From contig QANU01019038.1 in the NCBI GenBank assembly GCA_003254905.1, positions 199,660-263,659 of the forward strand: 64,000 nt of DNA, read 5' to 3'. Shown one piece after another: positions 22,918-35,590 of this stretch (positions within the stretch are counted from its first letter, which is position 1; each line of letters starts with the position of its first letter). This stretch comes from Nissolia schottii. Taxonomy: Eukaryota > Streptophyta > Magnoliopsida > Fabales > Fabaceae. The translations under genes were made by a program, and so were the position numbers. Under the pieces are notes generated by a model that saw only the letters and a list, made by a program, of their open reading frames with translations, did no database searches and had not been told where the DNA came from.

Positions 22918-23136
22918 CTGAAACGGAAACCATAACAGCAAGCAGTCTCTCATAAACCCGAAACCAAACACGCTCAATTCTCATTGTTACAGAGCTAAAT
23001 TGCCAGAGAGATTCAATCTATGAACCCTACAACCTTGGCTTCTCAATTCTCATTCAGAAAAAAAAGAAAAAAAAGATAACTTGAAAAGCAACAGAGGAAA
23101 ATACAAAAACAGAGATATTAAAAGAAGAGAGCTTAC
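22918..23136 (-). other. 5' UTR intron of the hAT-derived gene
   Basis: On the minus strand, donor GGGTAAGC (GT at 23136) and acceptor TTCCGTTTCAG (AG at 22918) bound a 219-bp intron that ends 41 bp before the start codon. Leader introns are common in this gene family; the call rests on the splice-site fit. Confidence 0.6.
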
Positions 23137-23743
23137 CCGGTTCTTTGTGTGGCTGAAAAATCGTATTTTTTTTTTTTTGATGGACGGAGTTGAAATTGGA
23201 GAATATTAGAAAACAGAACCGAGTTTCATGAGAATGGAGAAGAGAACCGTGTGGATGTTAACCGGACGGACCGGTTAGGGCAGAGAGAGGATCGAGTTGA
23301 GTTGGCTCTGAATGGATCCGGTTTCGGCGGTCAAAGGTCGTGGGCCGGGCCGGTTCGTTTCGCCCAAAAAAAAACCGAGATTCGTGCGTGGTCTTCCTCT
23401 GGAGCCGGACTCTGCGGCTTTTCTACTCTGGTGTTCTAGCTGATTTCCCAACCCAACCCTAAACCAATTATTATTTTAACTATTTCTCCTTATCTCATAA
23501 ATCAAAAACCATATTTATTTTAGGCCCTGGGCTTTATTTTAGGCACTAATTTTTTTTATTTTTTTGTGTGTTACACGCTCGTATGGTGTTTTTATATTTT
23601 ATTGGAAAATCTGCATTTAAAACTTTTTAATGTTAGATGAGGAGCAGATGAATTTTTGGAGTATTTTGCTTCGTAATTGTTCATGCAATTTTGGTATGCA
23701 GAAGTGAAAACAAAGTGTAACCATAAGAAATAGAAGTGGGGGA

Positions 23744-23962
23744 GACGTACACTAAAAAATATATACCACACATACACCATCTACTTATATACATAAAATT
23801 TGTGTTTTAATGTCTGTAATGTTTGTGCACTTAATTAAGTATAATTAAGAATATCATCTATAAGTTTATAATATTTGTGCACTCATGAGAATAAAGTTAA
23901 TGAATTATTAATGGTATATGCATGAGTGTATAAAATTAAGTGTATATGTAGCATTTTTGTTT
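23744..23962 (+). repeat. TTTGTGCA repeat family, copy B
   Basis: It starts ACGTACACTAAAAAATATA, continues ATACATAAAATTTGTG, then TCTGTAATGTTTGTGCACTT, and ends TATATGTAGCATTTTTG. The order is the same as in copies A, C and D. It lies about 600 bp upstream of the first splice donor of the hAT-derived gene. Confidence 0.75.
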
Positions 23963-23989
23963 CCTATATGACATGATACCCTATATCTA

Positions 23990-24765
23990 TTTATCCTAGC
24001 AATGGATGCCCTCTCCCACTTCCTCGCAGAAGCCACCCTAAAAGGAGATCTATTTGGGATAAGGATAAAGAGGCAAGCTCCTCCCCTCACTAATTTGTTT
24101 TTGGCTAATGACGTAAAGTTATTTGGGAAAGCCAACCATAGGGAAGTCTATGCTCTAATGAATATTCTAAGCATCTTTCAAAATGCATTGGGTCAGAGGA
24201 TCAGTCTCGCAAAATTTGGTCTCACTTTTTGGGAAGAGGGTCCCCCCATCAGATTAGGACCCAAACATCTCAGTCTCTCGGCATCATGGAATGGGACAAC
24301 CCTGGGAAACATCTTGGTCTTCCGACTAAAAACATCTATAGCATGGGTTGGAAGGACAAGCTACTAAATCAAGCTGGGAAAGAAGTCCTCATCAAATCAG
24401 TCATCTAGGCCATCCGAACCTATGCCATGTCCATTCTAAAATTTCCCAACAAATTTTGTGACAATATATCGGCAAGAACAATGAGGTTCTGGTGTGCCAA
24501 GAGCGGAACGGGTAGAAGAATACACTAGAAAAATTGGGTTTTCGTTACCCAAAGCAAAATTTTGGGAGGCATTGGCTTCAATGACCCAAATGATATGAAC
24601 TTGGCTCTTCTAGCCAAGCAAGCATGGAGAGCCATTCAAAACCCAGAGGCTCTATGGGTAAAAACTTTGAAAGCAACATACTTCCCGGATAATCCTCCAT
24701 CCGTTGTTGCTAGGTCCCTTGCTGCGAACATGGTTGGGCTTCAATAGTTGCTCAGCTTGCCAATT
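23990..24765 (+). pseudogene. L1-type LINE reverse transcriptase relic
   Basis: Fragments of the plant L1 reverse transcriptase appear in order. First LTNLFLANDVKLFGKA, the degenerate ADD box (24085-24135), then ALGQRISLAKFGL, then PRTMRFWCAKS-like, and finally GGIGFNDPNDMNLALLAKQAWRAI (24563-24640). Stops and frameshifts separate the pieces. Confidence 0.75.
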
Positions 24766-24934
24766 TGTAATCTACTCTCCTACTCTAGCAATTGGTCTGT
24801 GCAAAGCATTTCTAACCTCATCCATCTATGTATTTCGTCTTTTGTTTGGTGTAACCTTTTCTTTGAACCGCCCAGGGGCTCGGGTTGTATTGGTATTTCC
24901 ATTTGTTGCTTCTTATGTATGTAGGTTAATGCCG

Positions 24935-25837
24935 GCGAAGGATGTTTTTGGAAACTTAATCTACCTAACTGTTACTCACCCTGACATTTCTTATGCAGTT
25001 CGTTCACTTGGTCAATCAGTTTATGATTGTTCCACGATTCATTCATCCGAAGTTGTGTGCGAAATAGCAAGATGTATAAAATTACAATTATGCATATATA
25101 TGATTTGATTAAATTCTGAATAATTAAGAATCTTACTTTCTTTTTTACCACAAGGGTTAGAAAAAGATCTTTCTCCAATAGAATGAGAATGAGCGGTCAT
25201 TTGATCTTGATTCTTGAAGAGTGAAGAAGAGAGTACGCTCCGCCTGCACGACGTTCTTGATAATATTCATATTCTTCGCATTCTCCGCTATGTCAAAGGA
25301 ACATTGGTTCATGGGCTCCACTTCTCTGCCCACTCTTTGTTAACCCACACCTGCTCTGATGCTGATTGGGGTGGCGATCCCACTAATTGTCGCTGTACCA
25401 CAGGCTATTGCATATTCCTTGGTGACTCTCTTATCTTGTGGTGTAACAAGAAACAAACATTGATTGCTCGCTCTAGTATTGAGGAAGAGTATTGAGTTCT
25501 TGCCTACACCACTTTTGAACCCCTTTGATTACGTTAGCTCCTTGATGATTTGAGTGTCTCTCAATCCTCTGCTACTAATCTATACTGTGACAACCGAAGT
25601 GCTATTCAGATTGCCCATAATTAATGATGTCTTCCATGAGCGCACCAAATACATTGAGATTGATTGCCACTTTTATTCGCCAACACATTTTGCGTGGTTC
25701 TCTTCAATTCATCTCAATTACGACTCTTGGCCAACCTGTTAATATATTCACTAAAGCGTATCATCTTGGTCATTTTCGCACTTTGGTCTTCAAACCCAAG
25801 TTAGTTTCGTGAAAGCCTACTTGAGTTTGAGGGGGAT
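24935..25837 (+). pseudogene. Copia RNase H relic
   Basis: A short piece NLIYLTVTHPDISYAVRSLG (24950-25010) is the end of the Copia polymerase domain. After an unrelated interruption (25030-25213) the RNase H region resumes with ILRYVKGTLVHGLHFSAHS, DADWGGDP, TTGYCIFLGDSLI and ARSSIEEEY, then further frames to 25812 with FHERTKYIEIDCH-like coding. Stops and frameshifts are frequent. A purine-rich tract GAGTTTGAGGGGGA at 25824-25837 is the polypurine tract next to the 3' LTR. Confidence 0.85.
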
Positions 25838-26078
25838 GTTAAGGTATGATTAGTATATCATATTTTTGATATGATTATGATTTGATTTTGTAAATTTATA
25901 TCTTATTGATTGTAATTAGGATTAGATTGATTCCTTTATTTGTTATTTGATTTTTAGTTATTGGGTTTTCAGCCTATAAATAGGCTCACATTTGTTGTAA
26001 TAGTCACTCAAAAATACATTCACTATATACCAAACTCGCTTTTCTCTGCTCCTATGCTGAGATTCTATACTCATAACA
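25838..26078 (+). repeat. Copia 3' LTR, 241 bp
   Basis: It begins TGTTAAGG directly after the polypurine tract and ends CTCATAACA. It contains the TATA-like CAGCCTATAAATAGGCT, which also occurs in the 241-bp solo LTR at 31381-31621, so the two belong to related families. Confidence 0.8.
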
Positions 26079-27247
26079 AATTATATGACAATTTTGCCAC
26101 TGCATAATTACTCACTACATCTACTCACTACATATCATTTGCTTGGCAGACATATTGCTCCTGTTTGGTACGTCACATAAGATCAAATCAGATAGTATTA
26201 AACATAATAGTATAAGGGCTGAAAGTAGATTACAAAAACTATTGTATAAATTTTTATACTATACAATGTTGGGTGCAACACATATAATTATATAATTTTG
26301 TTCTATGAAGGGTTTGTTAGGTAAGTATGTAAACCTAATAAAATCAAATTAGAGACACAAATTCTCACACGCATCAATATAGAAACCAAAAAATCTCATA
26401 TACATTAATATATTAAAATATTAATTTTTATTAAAATAAATGATTAATTATTGCTAGCTAATAACTTTTGGAGGAGATCGCATCGAGGCATCTTCTTCCT
26501 CACGAAGCACTAGTCATGACTCATGACGGCAACAACGGAGGTCTAAGGGAAAGCACTTTTAGATCTGGCCAACAAAGCACCTCAAAGGCTTTGATACTTA
26601 GCAAAGCCATTCGATATCTGGGCAACAAAGCACCAACAAACGTTAGCAAGCACAAACGTGGAACAACGTGGGATCTAGCTAGGTTGATGGCAGTTCGCAT
26701 TTTAGTATACAAATGCATCAAACATGTTATAAAAATTCGATTCATAGTACTAACTAATCCCATCAAGACTTATATAACGTGACAAACGGAGTCATGGTGT
26801 CTATCAAGCCCCACTAATAACGTTAAATAAACATAAATAGCACCAAAAAATCTTGCATTGTCATCCAATAATTAATGATCAAATAAAAAGAAATGATTTT
26901 AAGTCTCGCTTCCATCGCCTCAATTCACTCTTATCATAATTGGCATACCATAACAGTTAAAACCACGACTAACTTTGCAGTTTAACTTTCATTTTTATCT
27001 TTTCAATTTTATTCCAATTATTATATTTTTTCCAAATTATAATCACTCAATGAATGGAAGCAACGCGAAACGTGAGTAGGAGGAAACCGTTTTTACGCAT
27101 AAGTTGAAAATGGCTAAAAAGAAGGAAACTAATCAGAACCTCATTCCCCTCTCTGCACCCACCATGACAGACATGATCGGGCACTCACTCACCTCCTCAA
27201 ATAGGGAAAGGAAGTGCACAAACGGTTTCCACGTTCCAAAAGCTCCA
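26079..27247. other. AT-rich intergenic DNA, promoter side of the thaumatin-like gene
   Basis: Short open frames at 26468-26782 match nothing I know. No element ends were recognised. The last few hundred bases must hold the thaumatin-like promoter; no clear TATA box was assigned. Confidence 0.5.
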
Positions 27248-28316
27248 ATGCCTACCTCCTCACCCCACTTCATCATTCTCTTCTCCCTTCTCGTCTCCAT
27301 CTCCCTCACGGGTACCACTCTTTCTTCACTCTCTCCCTCAACTCACATTCCCTTTCTTCGGCAATTAATACATTACCCTCTGCTTTCGTGAACTCTATGC
27401 ACTTTTTGTGAACTTGTTTGCTTAAGCAATGCAAGAGATCTATAACTTTCGTCATAAACACTTGCTAAACAAGTGGTTCATATGGCCCAACTCATTTCAT
27501 TTAACAATTATCATGATTAAAGCATTTCCATTAAGTTTCTTTCTTTTTTGTGTTGTTTTCTTGTTGCGTGCCATTACTGTATATATTGTTTCTTTATTTC
27601 ATAGAATTGTGTTATTTGTATTCATTATTCTTACAGATGGGACCGAAGTCATAATGGCAAACAACTGCAAAGAGAGCGTGTGGCCCGGGATTCTCGGCAA
27701 CGGAGGGCACCCGTCCCCCAGAGGCGGCGGCTTCCACCTCCCAAGCGGCGGCGAGACGGTCATCCGGCTCCCCGACCGCTGGTCGGGGAGAATCTGGGGC
27801 AGACAGGGCTGCGCCTTCGACCGAAAGACCGGCAGAGGCTCCTGCCAGACGGGAGACTGCGCGGGGCTCCTGCAGTGCAGCGGCCTCGGCGGAATCCCCC
27901 CCGCCACCCTGGTGGAGATGACGCTCGGGACCCCGCAGTCGCCGCTTCAGTTCTACGACGTCAGCCTGATCGACGGGTTCAACCTTCCGGCGTCCGTGAA
28001 GCCGGTCCGCGGCGCCGGCGGCTGCGGCGCGGCGTCGTGCGAGGCTGACCTGAACCTCGTCTGCCCGTCGGCGCTCGTCGTGCAGAGGCGGGGGAGGGTG
28101 GTCGGTTGCAAGAGCGCCTGTTTGGCTGCGAGATCGGATAGGTACTGCTGCACCGGCGGATTTGCCGACCCCGGAAAATGCGCCCCAACCGTGTTTGCGC
28201 GGCTGTTCAAGACCGTTTGCCCCGAGGCTTACGGCTACCCTTATGATGAGTCGTCGGGGCTCAAGACTTGCAACGCGACTCGCTATGTCGTCACCTTTTG
28301 CCCTCCACAGCACTGA
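27248..28316 (+). CDS. thaumatin-like protein (PR-5 family)
   Basis: Two exons, 27248-27311 and 27637-28316, with a 325-bp GT/AG intron splitting the codon after the signal peptide, as in many plant thaumatin-like genes. The protein has 247 residues: a hydrophobic signal peptide at 1-22, then a mature thaumatin domain with all 16 conserved cysteines. The acid-cleft residues are present: Arg73, Glu115, Asp129, Asp134 and Asp159. Family motifs are WSGRIWGRQGC, FYDVSLIDGFN and CEADLNLVCP. Family members are secreted and bind or hydrolyse beta-glucans, many acting against fungi; activity here is inferred. Exon 2 is GC-rich. I chose the ATG at 27248 because it gives a standard signal peptide; an upstream in-frame ATG at 27104 would add a charged, non-secretory extension. 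Confidence 0.95.
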
Positions 28317-28616
28317 ATGTGGTGTGCGTTTTGTTCTTGCTGTCTCTGAGTTAGGGTTTCGGCAATTTGCTAGGTTAGTTAGTTCGCGGTGTTTCTGTCA
28401 CCTGAAACTGTGATTTTTTTGTGGTTAGTATTTCCGATTAGATCAATGATTTGATTCTTAATTGAGCCTTTTAGTTCAATTCTCTTCTCTGTGTGTGTGT
28501 GTGGGCGGGGGGGCTCCGTTGACATGCTAATTGAGGGGTTTTGACGGTGAGGTGGGTTTGGGAAAAAATTTCAAATATATGGGCTGGAATGGAAAATTGC
28601 GAAAGTATGAGGCAAA

Positions 28617-28800
28617 TTTCTGAAATCGCCACTGTGCAAGGTGATTTCAGAAAATTTTTTTAAAAAAAAAGGCATGAAATTGCCACCCGCAGTGATTTCA
28701 GTTCAGAGTCTGAAATAGCCACCCCATATAGCGATTTCAGACTATAAAAAAATAAAAAATAAAAAAATTTCAGATGTCTAAAGGGTGGCAATTTCAGACA
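28617..28800. repeat. array of inverted copies of a CTGAAATNGCCAC word
   Basis: Three forward units (about 28618, 28674, 28708) and at least four reverse units (about 28640, 28692, 28731, 28784) of CTGAAATNGCCACC. The strongest hairpin is 28617-28653, 14 pairs including one G-T around a 9-base loop. Another is 28707-28743, with 12 Watson-Crick pairs and one mismatch. The array lies 300 bp past the thaumatin-like stop codon. It is not a known gene. Confidence 0.75.
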
Positions 28801-30040
28801 AAACACCCATATATTCATAATTTTTTTCCAATGGAGTATACTATAGGATTATAAATTTATTAAGGCTATAGATATGTAAAAAATCCGCTAATTGAATTAC
28901 ACAACATAATTTGTCTACCATGGGTAAAATATTATGCTAACTCCACATTCCCGAGTAATTTGTCAATAAGATTTTACACAAGATTAATTAAGGCGAGTTG
29001 GAGGCACAGACGAATCTGAATTTTCCATGAATGGGTGATCATAAGCAGATATGAAAATGAAAAGAAGAAAAAAAGTTAGAGTGAAAATTATAATTAAGAA
29101 GAGATGGAAGTGGTGATTGGAATAAGAAATAAAGAGTGAGTAGTTGTTTTTTTTTTTCTTTCAAGAATTGAATAATGGTAGAAATGGAAGAAGAATTTTG
29201 GACACCAAGTAGCCATTTTTAATGGGAATTTCCTTTATTAATTGTAAAGATGATATTAGATAAATTTAATCTAAGAAAAAAAAAACCTTAGGTCAAGTTT
29301 AAATATATCCATTCCAACAAATCGTAAAAAAGAAAAAACCATTCCAACTAAATCTTCAATCAAATCATGAATACTTTTATTGCGATAAGTGTAGATTTTT
29401 TTAATTTTATACTACTCATTCAAAAAGAATTGTCTATTTGACTTTATTTGATTGGAGAATTTATTGATTTATTGTAATAGATATATGGAACCTAAGTTGG
29501 TCCTTAATATAATTATTCTAATTGATTTTTTAAAAAATTTCTCTCTCGATAATTTATTATTTATTAAGTTGGAGTTTTAGTTATTACTTGTATACCGTTA
29601 GAGTATATAAAAAATTAAGAAAGAAACGAAAAATTTGAAGGATTTACACTTTTTTTTTATGAATGAAAGACCCACTTTTATTCTCTCAAGAATGATGTGT
29701 TACACTTGTGACACACAATAATTTCTCATAAAGTTCACATCCATAGAGTTGGCACAATATTTCATATAGAATAAGTACAAATAACATAATTATGTGATTT
29801 TTAGCAACATTGTTAAATTGCAATATCTTATGTACCAAAATAAGTTACAATATCTTAAAATCAAGTGTGTGTTTTGGGAGATTTAAAAAAATTAAACTTA
29901 TTGCTCAAATCACATAATTACAGGTGAATTTATTTATTTGGAGATAAGTGTACACTTTTAATTTTTAAATTATTTATTTTCTTAAAAAATGTCCACTTAT
30001 CATTATGTGATTTGAGTAATGAATATAAAGGATAAAAATA
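28801..30040. other. AT-rich intergenic DNA
   Basis: No coding region or delimited element was seen. Short inverted T/A tracts around 29640-30020 may be MITE remnants but their ends are unclear. Confidence 0.5.
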
Positions 30041-31380
30041 CAAGTGAAGCTCTGTTAGGGCAAAGCTTTGGTTCTTTCCTCTGTTTTTTTCTCTTAAAGG
30101 AGAACTCCCCGTGCTGAGCTCACGGGTGCCTTTGCTAGCATTTCCTGGGCAACTACCTTGTGGTCTGTCAGCAGGGTGTTTTGTTTTTCATGAGAGGTTA
30201 GCCTTGGCTTGCTTCTTTTCCCTCCGTATGGTATAGTGTATGGTTAACTACACTCTTTTCCCTACCAATTTTTTCCCTCGAGGTTTTTTCAATAGGGGGT
30301 TTTTAACGAGGAGGTTACATAAGATGAGGAAGGAAGAGTGTCGCCCCTAATGATGGAGTTGTGGCGACAACAATGCAAAGGGAAGACCTAGTGGTGCGAA
30401 GCACAAAAAATGTTAAGACGAGAGGTGAAATGTCTGTAAAACAACCTGAAGGTGAAAGAATACAAATCATATATAAGGATAGACTAATGAAACCAATAGG
30501 TCCTAATGTGGACTCCATAATTATCCTAGAGGAGGACGTGGACGGCCTGAATTTGGAAGATAAATGGTATGACTATGAGGCTCAAGAAGAGTTAAACTTA
30601 GACAAGGAGAAAGAATATGATCCATGCCCGAAAATTTTGGTACCTAATGAGGTACTTAGGGAATGGTGTCAACCTTGGGTTAACTTGGTAGTTATCAAAG
30701 TGATAGGGAAAATTGTGAACTATGGCATCTTGGAATATAAACTCTAGAAGGAGTGGGTGCTAAAAGGTAAGATTGGCATGATTGATAAGTGTCATGATTT
30801 TTCCTGGTGCATTTCAAAAATAAAAGGGATCACAATCATGCAATATATGAAGGACCTTGGATGCTCATTGATCACTATATTGTTGTTCAAAGATGGCATC
30901 CCTTTTTTTCAGAGAAGAACGCTTGGTGAAAAAAATTATGGTGTGAGTAAGAATCCCAGAGCTTGACTTTGAGATGTATAACCAAATATTCTTATGGAGG
31001 GTGCGGGATAAATTAGGGACCATGCTCAAGATAGATAAATTAACTTCTCTTCACTCTCAAGGCAAATTTGCTAGGATATATGTGGAAATTGATATCACCA
31101 AGAAACTTGTTCCCAAAATTAAAGTTTGAGGTACGGAAATCAACGTTGAGTATGAAGGGCTTCATCTGATTTGTTTCAATTGAGATAGATACGATCATAA
31201 ACTTGGCGCTTGTGATGAAGGGCCAGTTCCTAGGAAAAGCTTGCCGACTGAGGTTGTCGGTGATGAACTTGGCGGCAACAGCGGAAATCCTTCTGTGAGA
31301 GAGAAATCATATCAGAACATGGAATGCATCAAGAATCGGGAAGTAACAGATTCTCTGCAAAATCAGGACCAAATTGCTGC

Positions 31381-31621
31381 TGTTAAACATATTGAATGGA
31401 CAAGTAAAAGGACACAACAAAGACTATAGAGAAAATACAGAGAACAAGAAATAATAGAATTGTATTATGAGAGTTATGTGTCTTTATATAGGAGGCTGAG
31501 CCTATTTATAGGCTGAAGACTCAACGGCCAAAACACAACGGCCAAAAATAAATTACAATCAATTAATAAGACTAAATTAAATCAAATCAATTATGATCAT
31601 TAATATAAATTATTCTTAACA
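31381..31621 (-). mobile_element. Copia-type solo LTR, 241 bp, TSD GCTGC
   Basis: Termini TGTTAA/TTAACA and a perfect GCTGC on each side (31376-31380 and 31622-31626). On the minus strand it carries CAGCCTATAAATAGGCT, matching the Copia 3' LTR at 25838. Removal restores the open frame of the LINE ORF1 around it. Confidence 0.92.
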
Positions 31622-31697
31622 GCTGCAAATCAGGAAATCAAGATCACCGAATTAGGACCCAGGTATAAAAAAAAGAAACAAAATCTTATTAATCTTG

Positions 31698-31828
31698 GTA
31701 ATCAGAATCAGAATCAATCATATCAGAAGCAAAATCAGAATCAATCATATCAACAGCAAAATCAAAATCAATTGTATCAGCAGCAAAATCAGAATCAATC
31801 ATATCAGAAGCAGAATCAAGGCAATCAG
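31698..31828 (+). repeat. 27-bp tandem repeat encoding a Gln/Asn-rich tract in LINE ORF1
   Basis: Four to five units of 27 bp encode a 9-residue repeat of the type QNQNQSYQK/Q. The frame is open and continuous with ORF1 up to TAA at 31829-31831. Confidence 0.9.
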
Positions 31829-32549
31829 TAAGAACTAACAATTACAAAAAATAAAGAAGGAAATAACGGATCTTTATTTGAGATTCTCAGAGAAAATTAC
31901 GAGGAAACGAAATGTATGGAGATTATTGTTGATGATGCAATAAGTGCAACTACGAATAACGAAAGTCGTGATAAATAATCTGATGCAAATAATGAATAGA
32001 ATGCCCCTCAACAAAGACAAATTGTTGGGTGTACCCAATGCTACAAAATAGGAATAAATTCTCAGGGTAACCACGCTTAGGGGCTGAACAAAATCACTCA
32101 ATTAATATCAATAAGAGTAATAATGGGAAGACAAATCAGAATAAAAAAAAATAGAGTTGGGCCTGTTGGACAAAAAAGTTCAAAAATAAGTCATACTTGT
32201 ATTAGGCCAAGCAGAGTTGTGGAACCAAAGGAGAATGGAATGGAAGTAGGTAATCAACGTATTCTGAGAAGAATGAACTATGAGTCAAATAGGAGGTGGA
32301 ATGAATTTCAACAAAATCGCTCCATGAGTGACAATAATGTGTTAGCTGACCTCCATCAAGCGCTGCTAAAGAGTGATGAACCAAAAAAAACCTCTAGATC
32401 CAGACACAGTTGAGAAATTGGAAGACTCGGGATAGAATAATAATGGAAAAGCAGGTGTAGAATTTGCACAGAGTGGAGCAAGAAATTGGAGAGAAATCAT
32501 TGGAAAGTAAAGGTCAAGTTGACCAATCCTCCTCTTCAAAAGTTATCTG

Positions 32550-35500
32550 ATGAATAAAATTATAATTTGGAATTGTAGAGGGGCTTTCAGCAAGGGTTTT
32601 GCATCCCTGATAAATTATTTATCTTCTAGGTATGCTGTCGGATTCTTGGCACTTTTGGAAACCCATGTTTAAGGAGAAAAAGCAAAGAAGATCATCAAGA
32701 AGTTCAAGTTTGACGAGTTCTGTTAGTGATGCAGATGGTTTCTCTGGTGGTATTTGGTGCATGTGGAATAAATCTAGGTGGTCGGTGGTCATCGATAAAA
32801 TCAATCGCCAATTTATACACATTCAAGTTTCTTATCAGAACGAACATTTGTGGTGGTTGACAGAAGCCCACAGGTGATCACTAGAAGAGCTCTTTGGTTG
32901 GATATATCTAATCTTGTTTCGTCTATGGCTCTTATCCCAAAGCTGGATGCTCCTCAGAATTTTGCTTAGTTCATACCCAATGGTCTATGTAATTTGACTT
33001 ATAAGATTATTGCTAAGGTGATTATGTTGCGCTTGCGAGAGATTATGAGTAAACTTATTGGTCCGATGCAGTCTAGTTTTGTCCCAGGAAGATCAACGAT
33101 TGATAATATCCTCATGGCTCAAGAGGTGGTTCATACTATGCGCTCGAAAAAAAGGTAAGGTTGGGTTTATGGCTATTAAGCTAGATTTGGAAAAGGCTTA
33201 TGAAAGGCTTCACTACGATTTCATTCGGGATACCTTTGTGGATATTGGGCTTCCAGGCCCTTGAGAGAGGTTATTTTGGAGTGCTTCTCCTCGGCTAAAA
33301 TGCATCTTCTTTAGAATGGCATGCCTACTTCTACCTTCATGCCTTCTTGAGGTGTCAGACAGGGAGACCCCATTTCTTCCTCTCTTTTTTTGCTCTTCCT
33401 TGAGAGGTTGTCGCATCTTATTCAGAAGTCGGTAAGTGATAATAGGTGGAAGGCTATCTAGTTGAGCAGAGAGGGCCCTACCATCTCCTAGCTTTGCTTT
33501 GTTGATGATATTGTATTGTTTGCAAAAGCTAATTTTGATCAAATAGAGGTGATCCGCAGTGCTATGGATTCCTTCTATAAAAGTTTGGGTCAGAAAATCA
33601 ATTACCATAAATCATGCATCTACTTCTCTAAAAATGTTTGCTACAAGAGGAAATGCCAAATGAGTGAGGCAATAGGTATCAATCTAACAAATGATTTAGG
33701 GAAGTATTTTGGAGTTCCTATCATCCATGAAAAATTTTCCATGCATCATCTTCAATATTTCATTGATAGAATGAATGACAGGTTAAATGGGTGGAATGCG
33801 AAGTCTCTTTCATTAGCAAGTAGAATCACTCTTGTTTAATTGGTTCTAGCTACTATTCCTAGTTATAACATGAAAACCATGAAACTTCCGCTATCCTTTT
33901 GTGACAAAGTGGATAAGATGTGTTAGGATTTCTTTTGGGGAGGTAGTGAGGAAAGGAGAAAAGTGCACTTGCTAAATTGGGATTATGTCTGCACTCCGAA
34001 AGTAGCTGGTGGTTTGGGGCTCATATCAGCCAGGGTTACGAACAATCCTATCCATGATGAAGTTGGGTTAGAGGTTGATTAACAATAGAGAAGCGATGTA
34101 GGTCCAGATTATGCAGGAAAAGTACAATTGTGGCAATAATATCATTTCGGAGTTTCATAGAAAGCAAAATTCCTCAAACTCTTAGAGAGGTATTTGCCAT
34201 GCTTGGCCTCAAATCCACAATAATCTTATATGGCATCTTGAGAATTACCTCAGTGTCAAATTCTGGAGGGATCATTGGATACCGAGAGTCCACAAGCTGA
34301 AAGACTTCACCATGGGGAATCTTAGCAATTAAATATGTCTTGCAATGACAGCTCCTTTGTTGATATCTAAGGGGAGTGAGATGTTGGTCGCTTGCACCAT
34401 TTCCTTCCTGAGGATGTGGTGGAGCTAGTTTTGGTTGTTAAAGCTCCTGTGGTGATTCTTGCTAATGACATTGTTGCTTGGCTTCCTAACGCCTCAGGTG
34501 AGTTCTCTATTAAATCAGCTTCTGAAAATGCTGATTCGTATGTGCACACCAGAGACAAGAAGTTCGTAAAAGCTTGGACTTTGAATAGTCCTCAAAGGTT
34601 TTGATCTTTTCTTTGGTTATGCTTTAATGAAGCTCTTTTGACTAATGAGAAGAGATCCAAGTGGGGTTTGGGTATTGCTGCTAATTGCACTCTGTGTAAC
34701 ACTCATCTTGAGACAATACTCCATGTCCTTTGTGATTGTTGTGTTGCAAAAGAGATATGGAAGAGTGTTGTATCTAGAGATCATTGGACTGACTTTTTTT
34801 CATCAGGACCTACTCGTTTAGTTGGATTCGAACCTATCTTGACCTCTCGGTATTCAAATGGAGTTGCTTAGCATCTCCTATTTACTACTTTCTGCTACTC
34901 CCTATGGAGGTAAATGATCGGATCTTCAAGAACTCGGTTAAGTCTACATTAGAGCTAATAGAAAATATTGTGGGTCTGTCTAAGAACTACTCTTGGGCTC
35001 AGGAGGTGACATTGAATGCCCACAGGTGTGTAATATTCATTGGGTAGCTACTGCTCAAGGGTGGTGGAAAATCAATACGGATGGATTGATCTCTAATAAT
35101 CCAAGGAATACTACTTGTGAAGGAATAATTCGTAACTATGATGGTATTTTTGTTGCTGCGTTTTTACTGAACCCGGGAGTTGTTTCTATTACTATGGTGG
35201 AGCTTTAGGGTATCTACATTGGCATCGAGATGGCTACTAGCCTAAATTTAACTAAAGTTGAAATTGAATCAGATTCGAAGCTAGCTATTGATTTGTGCAA
35301 TGGTAATAGTGGGGCAAGGCATGCCTGCTGAACCCTCCTTACTTCTATTCAAGACCTCCGTCATACCCATGGAGAGGTAAGGATCTTTCACATCTTTAGA
35401 GAGACCAATCATTGTGTTGATGGGATTGTTAAGAAGGGACTCAATCTCCATCAAGACGTGAAATTTTTTGATAGTGTTCGTGCTGTTATTTCTAATGCTT

Positions 35501-35590
35501 TTCTGGCAGATGCTGTTGGCATCTCTTTTTCTCATATTGTGAAGCTGCAGTGTTCCTTTCTTGGGCCTTGTTGGGCCTCATTGTTTATAA
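32550..35590 (+). pseudogene. LINE ORF2 (endonuclease, reverse transcriptase, RNase H) relic
   Basis: It starts MNKIIIWNCRGA, the endonuclease N-terminus. The endonuclease breaks off around 32928, and the reverse transcriptase begins directly after with IPNGLCNLTYKIIAKVI and SSFVPGRSTIDNILMAQE. KLDLEKAYERLHYDFIRDT and the catalytic FVDDIVLFA at about 33500 follow, where the usual A/ADD is V/DD. The RVT zinc region is at 34640-34790 and the RNase H at 35055-35530. Stops at 32969, 33313, 33838 and elsewhere inactivate it. Confidence 0.85.

Larger units (their letters stand above)
30361..32411 (+). pseudogene. LINE ORF1 (DUF4283-type, CCHC knuckle) relic
   Basis: The frame at 30361-30747 is acidic and ends in VVIKVIGKIVNYGILEYKL, the start of the DUF4283 domain. 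Frameshifted frames to about 31200 continue it and reach a damaged zinc knuckle (LICFN...GHKLGACDEGP). The frame from 31241 becomes continuous again across the solo LTR when that LTR and one GCTGC are removed, and runs into a Gln/Asn-rich tandem repeat ending at 31831. Positions 32123-32413 encode a basic C-terminal part. ORF1 products of this type are RNA-binding chaperones. Confidence 0.75.
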
